Assembly (NCBI GenBank): GCA_036279015.1
Contig: DASUJY010000006.1
Coordinates: forward strand, 42,281 to 106,280
DNA length: 64,000 nt
Direction of reading: 5' to 3'
Origin: DATEOR01 sp036279015
GTDB lineage: Bacteria; Actinomycetota; Thermoleophilia; Gaiellales; Gaiellaceae
Under the pieces are notes generated by a model. That model saw only the letters and a program-made list of their open reading frames with translations. It was not told the origin of the DNA and did not search any database. Position 1 is the first letter of the stretch, and each line of letters opens with the position of its first letter. The translations under genes were made by a program, and so were the position numbers. Below, piece by piece: positions 28,661 to 37,052 of the stretch.

Positions 28661-30685
28661 TTACGCGCCGGCGTCGTCCGCGGGTCGGCGGAAGCAGGTC
28701 AGCTCGTGTGTGACGAGCACGCGTCGATAGCCGGCCGACTCGAGCACGGGCTCCGCGGCACGGGCGTCTGTCGCCGGACAGGCAAGGTCGACCTTGACCT
28801 GCTGGAGTGATCGTCGGATGTCAGACGGGGTGACCGTGTCGACGTTGGTGCCGAGCGACTTCTCGGGCGGGCCAAGCCCCTGCCTGGCGAAGGAGAAGAG
28901 GATCAGACGCGCCTGCGCGTGCCCGCCCGGCACGTCGCGAAGCGCGCGGGCGTAGAAGGGCCTCGGCACCACGACGGTCACCTTGCCCGAAAGCACGAGG
29001 ATCGTCTGGCTCACCGGCCCCGGCGCGAGGATGACGTCTCCGGTCCGGCTGGCCCTGAGCACCTTCCGGGCGGCTGCGAGCTCGCCTGGAAAGCGCTTCA
29101 GAGTCGGGTGCGACTTGATCGTCTGGCCGCCGGGCGCCGCCCAGATAGCCGTTCCCCAGACGGCGAGAACCGCCACGAGCCCGGCGGCCACGGTGAGTCT
29201 GAGAACCGATGGATACTTGCGTGGGAGGGCACCCGTCGCGAGCACGCCGGCAAGCGCGGCAACGGGTATCGCCCACACGAGGCGCCAGAGCACCTCGCCG
29301 AGCCCGGTCGCGTGGAAGAGCAGGAGGGGAACGCCCGGGGCGTAGAGACAGGTGACGAAGAGGACGACGGCCGCCGCGCCCCGTGCCCCGCGTGCGCTCG
29401 AGATGAGCACCGGCGCGATGAGGAGCGCTGATACGGCCACGAAGGCGAGCGGCCCGTCCCCGAGGACGAAGCGAAGGAGGCGCGGGAGCCGCACGTCGTC
29501 TTCCGTGTAAAGCTGCGCGTGGCGCCCGCCGACCGCCAGGATCACGAGTCCCGTTGCAAGCGGGTAGAAGCTCCCCGCGGCGAACCCGGCGAGCGCTTTC
29601 CAGGGCGCGTGGAGCGCCATGGGAACCATGCCGGCCGCCACGACGATCGGGACGACGAAGACGGCGGTGGTCGTCAGCCCGACGCCCGCGATCCCCCCGG
29701 CCCCAAGCAGGACGAGCCACCTCGAGCTTGGCCGCTCGGCGTAGCGCACGAGGAAGGTCCAGAGCAGCGGCACGAGAATGGTGAGGAAGAGGACCTTCCC
29801 CTGCCAGATCCGGCCGACGAACGAGTTTCCGAGCAGGCGCGGCTCTGCTGCGTCGAGCAGCAGGAAGGCCATTGCGACGCTGAGGGCGATCGTGGTGCTC
29901 CCCACGTTCCAGTTCCGAAGAAGGCGCCACGCAGCGAGCACGGCCAGCGCGCTCCCAAGGAACGGCAGGCCGTAGTACACGATCGTCGGCACCGCCAAGC
30001 TTGTAAGCGGTGCGACCACGCCGACGAGCGCTTCGAACGAGGCGACCGGCGGATAGATGATCGCCGGAAGATCCTGGTTCGTGAACATCGTGTCGCGAAG
30101 CGGAAACTTTCCGTGTGCGGCCACCCACGACGAGGTGTGCACGTAGAACGCGTCGTCGGCCGAGGACCGAATGAGGAAGAGAGAGAGGATCGCGAGCCCG
30201 ACCGCCCACGCGAGCGCCGATGCCGCCCCGGGCCAGTGTCCCCACTTGTAGGCGGGCGGTGATGGCCTCGAGTGCGCGCCGGGCCGAAGGAGCGTGGCGG
30301 CGAGCCCGGCCGCGGCTGCCAAGACCCACACGAGCCAGATATCGCTCCAACGCCACGAGCTCCACGCGAAGAGGGCCGCCGCCCCGATCCCGGCCGCGAC
30401 GTTGACGCCGCGCAGGGACGTGCCAATTCGCACGCGGCTGGTAGTCGGCTCCGCGCCATCGGTGTCGGGAAGAGGCTCGTGCGGGCGGCCCTGCCAGCGG
30501 AATGCGAGCCACGCGGAGGGCACGAGCGCGACGGCCCCCGCCACGGTGGCGGCGAGTGTCCCGATGTGAGCGACCAGGCAGACGTGGTAGACGAGCGTCC
30601 ACGCCGCGAAGAACAGAACGCAGAAGTCGAGGGCTCCGTCCGAGGCCCGCTCGACCGCAATTGCTGCTCGATCCGCCGATTTCAT
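28661..30685 (-). CDS. Multi-spanning membrane protein, GT-C glycosyltransferase/polymerase-like
   Basis: A 674-residue protein with about 13 hydrophobic segments and a C-terminal extracytoplasmic domain of about 150 residues (from ISSHP-like text near 525). The large first outer loop contains SSADDAFYVHTSSWVAAHGKFPLRDTMF near 170-200. Its acidic D-D pair resembles the catalytic loop of GT-C enzymes that use polyprenyl-phosphate sugars. I do not recognise a named family with confidence; a GT39-like or Wzy-like role in the envelope glycan is the best guess. It is convergent with the 27568 sulfotransferase and divergent from the phosphodiesterase-like gene at 30773. Confidence 0.75.
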   Translation of the reverse strand: MKSADRAAIAVERASDGALDFCVLFFAAWTLVYHVCLVAHIGTLAATVAGAVALVPSAWLAFRWQGRPHEPLPDTDGAEPTTSRVRIGTSLRGVNVAAGIGAAALFAWSSWRWSDIWLVWVLAAAAGLAATLLRPGAHSRPSPPAYKWGHWPGAASALAWAVGLAILSLFLIRSSADDAFYVHTSSWVAAHGKFPLRDTMFTNQDLPAIIYPPVASFEALVGVVAPLTSLAVPTIVYYGLPFLGSALAVLAAWRLLRNWNVGSTTIALSVAMAFLLLDAAEPRLLGNSFVGRIWQGKVLFLTILVPLLWTFLVRYAERPSSRWLVLLGAGGIAGVGLTTTAVFVVPIVVAAGMVPMALHAPWKALAGFAAGSFYPLATGLVILAVGGRHAQLYTEDDVRLPRLLRFVLGDGPLAFVAVSALLIAPVLISSARGARGAAAVVLFVTCLYAPGVPLLLFHATGLGEVLWRLVWAIPVAALAGVLATGALPRKYPSVLRLTVAAGLVAVLAVWGTAIWAAPGGQTIKSHPTLKRFPGELAAARKVLRASRTGDVILAPGPVSQTILVLSGKVTVVVPRPFYARALRDVPGGHAQARLILFSFARQGLGPPEKSLGTNVDTVTPSDIRRSLQQVKVDLACPATDARAAEPVLESAGYRRVLVTHELTCFRRPADDAGA

Positions 30686-30758
30686 CTTCGGGGCCCGGCG
30701 GGCGCCGGGACTGAGCCGGAACGCTACACGCCGGGCGATACCGGACCTGCCTCGCCGC

Positions 30759-30764
30759 TATCGT
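30759..30764 (+). promoter_or_regulatory. Probable -10 element (TATCGT)
   Basis: TATCGT lies eight bases before the ATG at 30773, in an 87-base divergent gap, without a Shine-Dalgarno sequence. Confidence 0.4.
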
Positions 30765-30772
30765 TCCCGCCC

Positions 30773-32281
30773 ATGGCCAACCGCGTGCTCGTCGTCGGAT
30801 GGGACGGCGCCGACTGGGACATTCTCGACCCGCTGCTCGCGTCGGGCGACCTGCCGAACCTCGCGGACCTGCTCACGCGCGGGCGCCGGGGCGTCAGCCG
30901 CTCCGCTCTGCCGTCGCACTCGTGGGCGGCCTGGCCGACCTTCCTGACGGGGCGCGATCCGGGCGGCCACGGCGTCTTCGACATCCTCGAGTACCGGCCA
31001 GGCGCGACGCGGCGGCTCCCCGTCTCGTCGAAGTCGATCCTCGCCCCGACGTGGCCGGCGCGCCTCACCCAGGCCGGGAAGTCGACGCTGCTCGTGAACG
31101 TGCCGCTCACCTATCCTGCGCCGGAGATCCGGGGCGTGGCGATCGCGGGTGGGATCGTCCCGACCGGCGCCGTCTACAGCCATCCCGCCGACGCCGGCCC
31201 GCGCCTCGGTTGGCCGATCAACGGCGGCTCATGGACGACCTACCGGAACCGCCCCGTCGACCTCGTCGCCGAGCTCGAGGGCCTGACGCGGAAGCGCGCC
31301 GCGGCGATGCGGACGCTCCTCGACGAGGAGGAGTGGGACGCGGCGTGCATCGTCTTCGTCTCGCCGGACCGGGCCCAGCACTGCCTGCTGGAGTACGTCC
31401 ATCCCGGCCACCCCGCGCATGCCGAGGCGGCTGCCTCGCCGGTCGCCGGGCGCGTCCGCGACCTCTACCGGCTCCTCGACGAGGAGCTCGCGACGCTGGT
31501 CGAGCGCGTCGATGAGGACGACCTCGTCGTCCTCATGTCCGACCACGGCCACCAGCCGTGCACGCGCACCCTCTCGATGAACAAGGTGCTCGAGCGGCTC
31601 GGGTTCCTGCGCTTCGGACGGGGCTCGGCGCTCGTAAACCTCCTCTCCTGGGGACGGGTCCGCTCCGTCGCCCGCGTCGCCTACGACCGGCTGGGGCTGC
31701 ACGGACGGGTCGCGGTGCCGACGGCGCCCGTCGACTGGGCGCATACGACCGCGTACACGAGCGTCGTCTCCACCGGGGAGGGCGTCTCCATGAACCTTGC
31801 CGGGCGCGAGCCCGAGGGAACGGTCTCGAGGGACGACTACGAACGGGTGCGCGACGAGCTCGCCGAGGCGCTGCTCGCTTTCACGGACGAAGAGACATGC
31901 AGGAAGCCGATCGGCGAGGTGCTTCGGAAGGAGGAGGTTCTCTCCGGCGCCTACCTCGATCGGGCGCCCGATCTTCTGCTCCGGCCGGCGAGCCTCTACA
32001 GCCTCACGCACGCGCGGGCGCTCGTGGAGCGGGCCGACTGGCTTTCCGGCGACCATCGCCCCGAAGGCATCTATGCGATGGCCGGCCGTGGAGTCGAGCA
32101 GGGGGAGGGTCCCGAGATCTCCCTCGCCGACTTCGCAGGCCTGATCTCGGAAGGCGTCGGGCTCGAGGCGGATCCGGCCTGGGGCAAGGGCGGCATCGAG
32201 GCGGAGGCCGTCGGCGCCTACAGCGACGAGGAAGAGCGCCTGGTCGAGGAACGCCTGCGCGGCCTCGGCTACCTCGAGTAG
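30773..32281 (+). CDS. Alkaline-phosphatase-superfamily phosphodiesterase/phosphatase
   Basis: A 502-residue metal-dependent hydrolase of the nucleotide pyrophosphatase/phosphodiesterase branch. The first metal Asp is in VVGWDGADWD (residues 6-15). The nucleophile region is LPSHSWAAWPTFLTG near 45-60, and the second metal site is LVVLMSDHGHQP near 245-256. A later STGEGVSMNLAGREPEG and GDHRPEGIYAM complete the pattern. No signal peptide is present, so it may act in the cytoplasm on nucleotide-linked or lipid-linked phosphate. A similar protein is encoded at 48.7 kb. It is followed after 18 bases by the flippase gene and then by UDP-sulfoquinovose synthase, likely one transcript. The start is the ATG behind a -10-like TATCGT. 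Confidence 0.87.
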   Translation: MANRVLVVGWDGADWDILDPLLASGDLPNLADLLTRGRRGVSRSALPSHSWAAWPTFLTGRDPGGHGVFDILEYRPGATRRLPVSSKSILAPTWPARLTQAGKSTLLVNVPLTYPAPEIRGVAIAGGIVPTGAVYSHPADAGPRLGWPINGGSWTTYRNRPVDLVAELEGLTRKRAAAMRTLLDEEEWDAACIVFVSPDRAQHCLLEYVHPGHPAHAEAAASPVAGRVRDLYRLLDEELATLVERVDEDDLVVLMSDHGHQPCTRTLSMNKVLERLGFLRFGRGSALVNLLSWGRVRSVARVAYDRLGLHGRVAVPTAPVDWAHTTAYTSVVSTGEGVSMNLAGREPEGTVSRDDYERVRDELAEALLAFTDEETCRKPIGEVLRKEEVLSGAYLDRAPDLLLRPASLYSLTHARALVERADWLSGDHRPEGIYAMAGRGVEQGEGPEISLADFAGLISEGVGLEADPAWGKGGIEAEAVGAYSDEEERLVEERLRGLGYLE

Positions 32282-32299
32282 GGCGGCGCTCGCGGGCAC

Positions 32300-33781
32300 A
32301 TGAAGGAAGAACGGACGCTGCTGAGCGGGACCGCGGCGAACGTCGTCGGCCTCCTCGTCGGCGTCGCGGCGGCCTTCGGCGTCCAGATCCTGCTCGGGCG
32401 CTCGCTCGCGCCGGGCGGCTTCGGGCTCGTCACCGTCGCGGTGCAGGTCGCCTTCGTGGCCGCGGCCGGCAGCCGCTTCGGCATGGACATGGCCGCGGTC
32501 CGCCTCGTGGCGATCGGCCGCGGCGCGGATGCGACCGCGCATCTCCGGAGCCTCGTCGATCGCTGCGCCCTCGTCGCGCTCGTCGCGGGCGTGGTCGTCG
32601 CGGGCCTGCTTGCGGCCGCCTCTCCGCTCTTCGGCGACTACTCGACGCTCATCGCGCTCGCGGCGCTCGGCCTGCCGTTCACGACCCTGACCAACGTCTA
32701 CCTCGGCGCCACGCGCGGGCTCGCCCAGATGCGCCAGACGCTCTACGTCTTCTGGATCGGCCAGCCCGTCCTCTGGATCGTCCTCGCCGGGATCGCCATC
32801 GCGGCCGGCGGCGGGACGAACGCCGTCATCATCGCCTACGACGCCTCCTGGTTCGTCGCGGCGCTCGCCGCCCGCTGGCTCTGGCTTCGCGAGGCGCGCG
32901 ACTTCGCGGGACGGGCTGCCACGAGCGACGAGGTGCGAGCCGCCCTCCGCTACGGGCTGCCGCGTGCCCCAGCCGCCCTGCTCGCCCAGGCGATCTTCTG
33001 GGTCGATCTCTGGGTGCTCGCGGCGTTCGAGAGCGGCACGAAGCTCGACGCCTACGCGGCGGCGGCGCGCATCTCGCAGGTCCTCTTGTTGTTCCTCACG
33101 TCGCTGAACCTCGTCTTCTCGCCCTTCGCCGCCGACCTCCACGCGCGCGGGGAGCGGGAGCGGCTCGACGAGCTCTTCAAGCGCTCGACGCGCTGGGCGC
33201 TGGGCGCGACGCTGCCGCTCCTGATCATCCTCTTCGTCGCCGCCGACGACGTCCTGCACGCGTTTTCGAGCCGCTTCGACGTCGGCGAGGGCGCGCTCAG
33301 GATCCTGCTCGTCGGCCAGGCGGCCAACGTGGCGACCGGGAGCGTCGGGTTCATCCTCATCATGACCGGCTACACCGGAGTCGACCTGGTCGACAACGTG
33401 ATCGGCGTCGCGCTCCTCGCCGGGCTCGCCGTCGGCCTGACCGCGGCGTTCGGGATCGAGGGGACGGCGACCGCGGCGGCCGTCAGCCTCGCGGGTCTCA
33501 ACGTTGTCCGGCTCTTCCAGGTGCGTGGGCGGATCGGGATCCAGCCGTACGAGCGGGCCTTCGCGGGTCTGCTCCTGCCCGCCGCGGCCTGCGCGCTCGC
33601 CGCGGTCGGGGCGCACCTCGCTCTCGGCGACCGCGCTTGGTGGGTGGCGCTCGCCGTCACGGCTGCCGCCGGTATCGCCGCCTATGCGGCACTCATCCCG
33701 CTGGCCCTCCCCCGTGTCGAGCGCGCGGCGCTGGTCGCCCTTCTCGGACGGCGCGCGCCTCCCGCACGGCTCCAGGACTGA
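32300..33781 (+). CDS. Polysaccharide flippase (Wzx/MurJ superfamily)
   Basis: A 493-residue membrane protein with about 14 hydrophobic segments. It starts with the charged-then-hydrophobic pattern LLSGTAANVVGLLVGVAAAFGVQILLGRSLAPGGFG, typical of Wzx-type lipid-linked oligosaccharide flippases of the MOP superfamily. An amphipathic middle (RYGLPRAPAALLAQAIFWVDLWVLAAF) matches the start of the second bundle. It would move undecaprenyl-linked repeat units outward for the O-antigen-type polymerase at 24-25.6 kb. It lies between the phosphodiesterase and UDP-sulfoquinovose synthase genes, consistent with a sulfoquinovose-containing repeat unit. Confidence 0.88.
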   Translation: MKEERTLLSGTAANVVGLLVGVAAAFGVQILLGRSLAPGGFGLVTVAVQVAFVAAAGSRFGMDMAAVRLVAIGRGADATAHLRSLVDRCALVALVAGVVVAGLLAAASPLFGDYSTLIALAALGLPFTTLTNVYLGATRGLAQMRQTLYVFWIGQPVLWIVLAGIAIAAGGGTNAVIIAYDASWFVAALAARWLWLREARDFAGRAATSDEVRAALRYGLPRAPAALLAQAIFWVDLWVLAAFESGTKLDAYAAAARISQVLLLFLTSLNLVFSPFAADLHARGERERLDELFKRSTRWALGATLPLLIILFVAADDVLHAFSSRFDVGEGALRILLVGQAANVATGSVGFILIMTGYTGVDLVDNVIGVALLAGLAVGLTAAFGIEGTATAAAVSLAGLNVVRLFQVRGRIGIQPYERAFAGLLLPAAACALAAVGAHLALGDRAWWVALAVTAAAGIAAYAALIPLALPRVERAALVALLGRRAPPARLQD

Positions 33782-33843
33782 CGGCTGCTATTGTCGCGCG
33801 CTGGCCCTTGCCCCCGACGTAACAAGCGATAGGAGGCTTCTCG

Positions 33844-35019
33844 ATGCGGGTTCTGATCCTCGGCGGCGACGGTTATCTCGGCTGGCCCACCGCCATGCGG
33901 TTCTCGGGCAGCGGGCACGACGTGGCCGTCCTGGACAACTTCCTCCGCCGCCGCTGGGTCGAGGAATCCGGGTCGAGCTCGCTCACCCCGATCGCCTCGC
34001 TCGACGAGCGCCTGCAAACGTGGAAGGAGGTTGCGGGCAAGGACATCCAGCCATACCTGGGCGACATCGCCGAGGGCACGTTCGTAGCCGACGTCGTCCG
34101 CGACTTCGAGCCCGAGGCGATCATCCACTACGGCGAGCAGCCGAGCGCGCCCTGGTCGATGCGGAGCGTCGACCACGCCGTCACGACCCAGGCGAACAAC
34201 GTCATCGGCTCGCTGAAGCTCCTCTGGGCGATGCGAGACCACGCACCGGATGCGCACCTGATCAAGCTCGGGACGATGGGCGAGTACGGGACGCCGAACA
34301 TCGACATCGAGGAAGGCTTCATCGAGATCGAGCACAAGGGCCGCCGCGACACGTTGCCCTTCCCGAAGCTGCCCGGGTCGCTCTACCACCTCTCGAAGGT
34401 GCATGACAGCCACAACATCCACTTCGCCTGCCGGACCTGGGGGCTACGCGCGACCGACCTGAACCAGGGCGTCGTCTACGGGATCGAGACGCCCGAGACG
34501 CGCCTCGACGAGCGCCTGCTGACGCGGTTCGACTACGACGAGATGTTCGGGACGGCGCTCAACCGCTTCGCCGTCCAGGCCGTGATCGGTCACCCGCTCA
34601 CGGTGTACGGCAAGGGCGGGCAGACGCGGGGCTTTCTCAACATCGTCGACACGCTCCAGTGTGTGGCGATCACGGCGGAGAATCCGCCCGCGGGCGGCGA
34701 GTACCGGGTCTTCAACCAGTTCACCGAGGTCTTCAACGTCGCCGACCTCGCCGAGAAGGTGCGCCATGCGGCGGGCGAGATCGGGATCGAGGTGCAGGTC
34801 GACCACGTCACGAACCCGCGCCTCGAGCTCGAGGAGCACTACTACAACCCGACGCACACGAAGCTCCTCGAGCTCGGACTGGAGCCGACGCTTCTCTCCG
34901 AGACCCTGATCGAGTCGATGCTCGATGTGATCAGGCGCTACCGGGACGATGTGATCATGGACGTGATCGACCCGGTGACGCAGTGGCGGCCCGAGCCGCT
35001 CGGGCAGCGCGCCAACTGA
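33844..35019 (+). CDS. sqdB: UDP-sulfoquinovose synthase
   Basis: Makes UDP-sulfoquinovose from UDP-glucose and sulfite. The 391 residues match plant SQD1 and archaeal Agl3 closely: MRVLILGGDGYLGWPT, then the active-site Thr144 in KLGTMGEYGTPNIDIEEG. The Tyr181/Lys185 pair is in YHLSKVHDSHNI, with TDLNQGVVYG, LTVYGKGGQTRGF and HYYNPTHTKLLELGLEP further on. All segments known to line the sulfite and UDP-glucose sites are conserved, unlike in the paralogue at 13.7 kb. It starts at an ATG with a strong AGGAGG eight bases upstream and a -10-like TATTGT at 33789. A membrane-anchored glycosyltransferase follows four bases later. No SqdX-like sulfolipid synthase is adjacent, so the sugar may enter a glycan instead of, or as well as, sulfolipid. 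Confidence 0.95.
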   Translation: MRVLILGGDGYLGWPTAMRFSGSGHDVAVLDNFLRRRWVEESGSSSLTPIASLDERLQTWKEVAGKDIQPYLGDIAEGTFVADVVRDFEPEAIIHYGEQPSAPWSMRSVDHAVTTQANNVIGSLKLLWAMRDHAPDAHLIKLGTMGEYGTPNIDIEEGFIEIEHKGRRDTLPFPKLPGSLYHLSKVHDSHNIHFACRTWGLRATDLNQGVVYGIETPETRLDERLLTRFDYDEMFGTALNRFAVQAVIGHPLTVYGKGGQTRGFLNIVDTLQCVAITAENPPAGGEYRVFNQFTEVFNVADLAEKVRHAAGEIGIEVQVDHVTNPRLELEEHYYNPTHTKLLELGLEPTLLSETLIESMLDVIRRYRDDVIMDVIDPVTQWRPEPLGQRAN

Positions 35020-35023
35020 CGGG

Positions 35024-36076
35024 ATGAACCTCACCCCGCTTCGCACCGTCGGGCTCATCGCGGCGGTCGCGTTCGCGCTCGTGTCCGTCTGGGCGTACCG
35101 GCGAAACCGGATCGGCAACGGCGATCTCCTCCTCCGGTTCCTCGTCTTCGTCCTGCCGCTCCTGCTCGTCTCGCTCGAGCCGACGGTCTTCACGTGGGTG
35201 CTCGACCAGCTCTCCTTCAAGAAGGGCGGCGGCGGGAGGATCCTCGGGGCGACCGTCGTCGCGGTCGCCGTCCTCTACGCGTTCTCCTATCTGCTCGCGG
35301 GCCGGCAGGAGCGCTCGCGGCGCGACCTCACGCGCCTGATCGAGAACCTGGCCCTCCAGGAGTTCCGCGCCACGGCCCGGCTCGAGGATTTCGCGGATGC
35401 GGTCGCGATCGTGATCCCGGCCTACAACGAGTCGGGGAACATCGCCCACGTGATCGCCGGGCTCCCCCCCGACCTGTCGGGGTTGCCGGTGCGCCCGATC
35501 GTCGTCGACGACGGCTCGGCGGACGACACGACCGAGCGGGCGCGCCGCGCCGGTGCCGCTGCCGTCCGGCTGCCGATGAACCGGGGCCAGGGCGCGGCGC
35601 TTCGCACCGGCTACCGACTTGCGCTCGCGACCGAGCCGCGGGTTGTCGTGACGATGGACGCCGACGGCCAGCACCGCGCCGACGAGCTTCCGCGCCTCGT
35701 CGACCCGATCCTCGAGAACGAGAGCGACGTCGTCAACGGCTCGCGCGTGCTCGGTGCGGCCGATCCGAACCACGCCGCGCGCAAGCTCGGGATCAAGCTC
35801 TTCGCCTGGCTCCTCTCGCTGCTGACGGCGAGCCGCATCACCGATCCGGCCTGCGGCTACCGTGCCGTTCGCACCGGCGCGCTCCGAGACCTCCAGTTCC
35901 ACCAGGACCAGTTCCACAACTCGGAGTTCATCCTCGAGGCCTCGAAGAGGAAGCTGCGCATGCGCGAGGTGCCCGTCACCGTCGAGACCCGCATCTCCGG
36001 CCTCTCGAAGAAGCCGTCGCACTTCCGCTACGGCCTCGGCTTCGCCAACGCGCTCGTGCGCGCCTGGCTCCGCTAA
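35024..36076 (+). CDS. DUF2304-GT2 fusion: membrane-anchored polyprenyl-phosphate glycosyltransferase
   Basis: A 350-residue protein. Residues 1-95 contain three hydrophobic segments and resemble DUF2304, a small membrane protein normally encoded beside GT2 enzymes; here it is fused. Residues about 125-345 are a dolichyl-phosphate-mannose-synthase-like GT2 domain: VAIVIPAYNESGNIAHVIAGLP, PIVVDDGSADDT, the DxD in VVTMDADGQHRADEL, and NGSRVLG. TDPACGYRAVR also matches. It probably loads a sugar, possibly sulfoquinovose from the gene four bases upstream, onto a polyprenyl phosphate. Its stop codon overlaps the stop of the convergent epimerase gene. Confidence 0.88.
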   Translation: MNLTPLRTVGLIAAVAFALVSVWAYRRNRIGNGDLLLRFLVFVLPLLLVSLEPTVFTWVLDQLSFKKGGGGRILGATVVAVAVLYAFSYLLAGRQERSRRDLTRLIENLALQEFRATARLEDFADAVAIVIPAYNESGNIAHVIAGLPPDLSGLPVRPIVVDDGSADDTTERARRAGAAAVRLPMNRGQGAALRTGYRLALATEPRVVVTMDADGQHRADELPRLVDPILENESDVVNGSRVLGAADPNHAARKLGIKLFAWLLSLLTASRITDPACGYRAVRTGALRDLQFHQDQFHNSEFILEASKRKLRMREVPVTVETRISGLSKKPSHFRYGLGFANALVRAWLR

Positions 36077-36999
36077 GCGGCGGCCGGGAGCGCCACGAAC
36101 CAGTCGTACGTGCGGCGCAGGCCGTCCTCGAGGCGCACCTCCGGCTCGTAGCCGAGCCGCTCCCGCGCCTTGTCGACGAGCGAGTAGTTGCGGAGGATCT
36201 CGCCCGCCCGCGGCGGTTCGCGGTGCACCTGCGGCTCGCGGCCCGAGATCTCGCCGAGCAGCGCGATGAGGCGGTTGACGCTCGTCTCGACGCCGCTCGC
36301 GAGCTGGAAGACCTCGCCGCCGGCGCCGTCGGCCTCCATCGCGCGGATGAGGCCCTTGGCGAGGTCGGTGACGAAGACGAAGTCGCGCGTCTGCTCGCCG
36401 TCGCCGTAGACGACGAGCTCCTCGCCGGCGAGCAGCCGGCGGATGAAGAGCGGGATCACGTTGCCCTTGTGCGCGGAGCGCGGGCCGAAGGCGTTCGAGA
36501 AGCGGACGGCGACTGCCTCGAGCCCGTAGGCGCCGTGAAAGGCCGAGCAGTAGGCCTCTCCGGTCGCCTTGCTCGCGCCGTAGGGCGAGAGTGGAGCGCT
36601 GGGCTTCTCCTCGCTCGCCGGGTAGGCGCCCGCTCCGAGCGGAGCGTTCGAGGACGAGAAGACGAACCGGCCGGCACCGGCCTGCCTGGCCGCCCAGAGC
36701 GCCGAGAGCGTTCCGCGCGCGTTCAGGTCGAAGTCGGCGAAGGGATCGTCGATGGAGGGAAGGACACCGGTCCCGGCGGCGAGGTGGAAGACCGCGTCGC
36801 GCCCGGCAGCTGCGGCGACCAGCGACTCGAGGTCGCGGACGTCGCCCTCGACGAGCTCGTGGTCGACGCCGTCGAGGTTCTCCCGGCTTCCCGTCGAGAG
36901 GTTGTCGTAGACGCGCACGTCGTCGCCTCGCTCGGACAGGAGGCGTACGAGCGCCGAGCCGATGAAGCCGGCGCCGCCGGTGACGACGACACGTGCCAC
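36073..36999 (-). CDS. NAD-dependent UDP-sugar epimerase (GalE-like SDR)
   Basis: A 308-residue extended SDR: VVVTGGAGFIGSALVRLLSERG at the N-terminus, FHLAAGTGVLPSIDDP near 72, and VFSSSNAPLG near 113. The catalytic YGASK is near 140, with AVRFSNAFGPRSAHKGNVIPLFI and GDGEQTRDFVFVTDL further on. It most likely acts as a UDP-glucose or UDP-GlcNAc 4-epimerase. It is the last gene of a minus-strand series starting at 42.3 kb, 53 bases after the sulfotransferase gene. A similar enzyme lies at 15 kb. The 3' end shares the bases CTAA with the convergent glycosyltransferase stop codon. Confidence 0.9.
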   Translation of the reverse strand: MARVVVTGGAGFIGSALVRLLSERGDDVRVYDNLSTGSRENLDGVDHELVEGDVRDLESLVAAAAGRDAVFHLAAGTGVLPSIDDPFADFDLNARGTLSALWAARQAGAGRFVFSSSNAPLGAGAYPASEEKPSAPLSPYGASKATGEAYCSAFHGAYGLEAVAVRFSNAFGPRSAHKGNVIPLFIRRLLAGEELVVYGDGEQTRDFVFVTDLAKGLIRAMEADGAGGEVFQLASGVETSVNRLIALLGEISGREPQVHREPPRAGEILRNYSLVDKARERLGYEPEVRLEDGLRRTYDWFVALPAAA

Positions 37000-37052
37000 A
37001 GGTGCTCGAGTCTATGCGCACCTCGAGCGCTGTCAGATCCGAACGGGACCCT

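Noticed and set aside
30272..30772. Upstream extension of the phosphodiesterase-like gene
   Set aside because: The added residues are basic shadow sequence over the divergent membrane-protein gene. MANRVLVVGWDG at 30773 is the family start.
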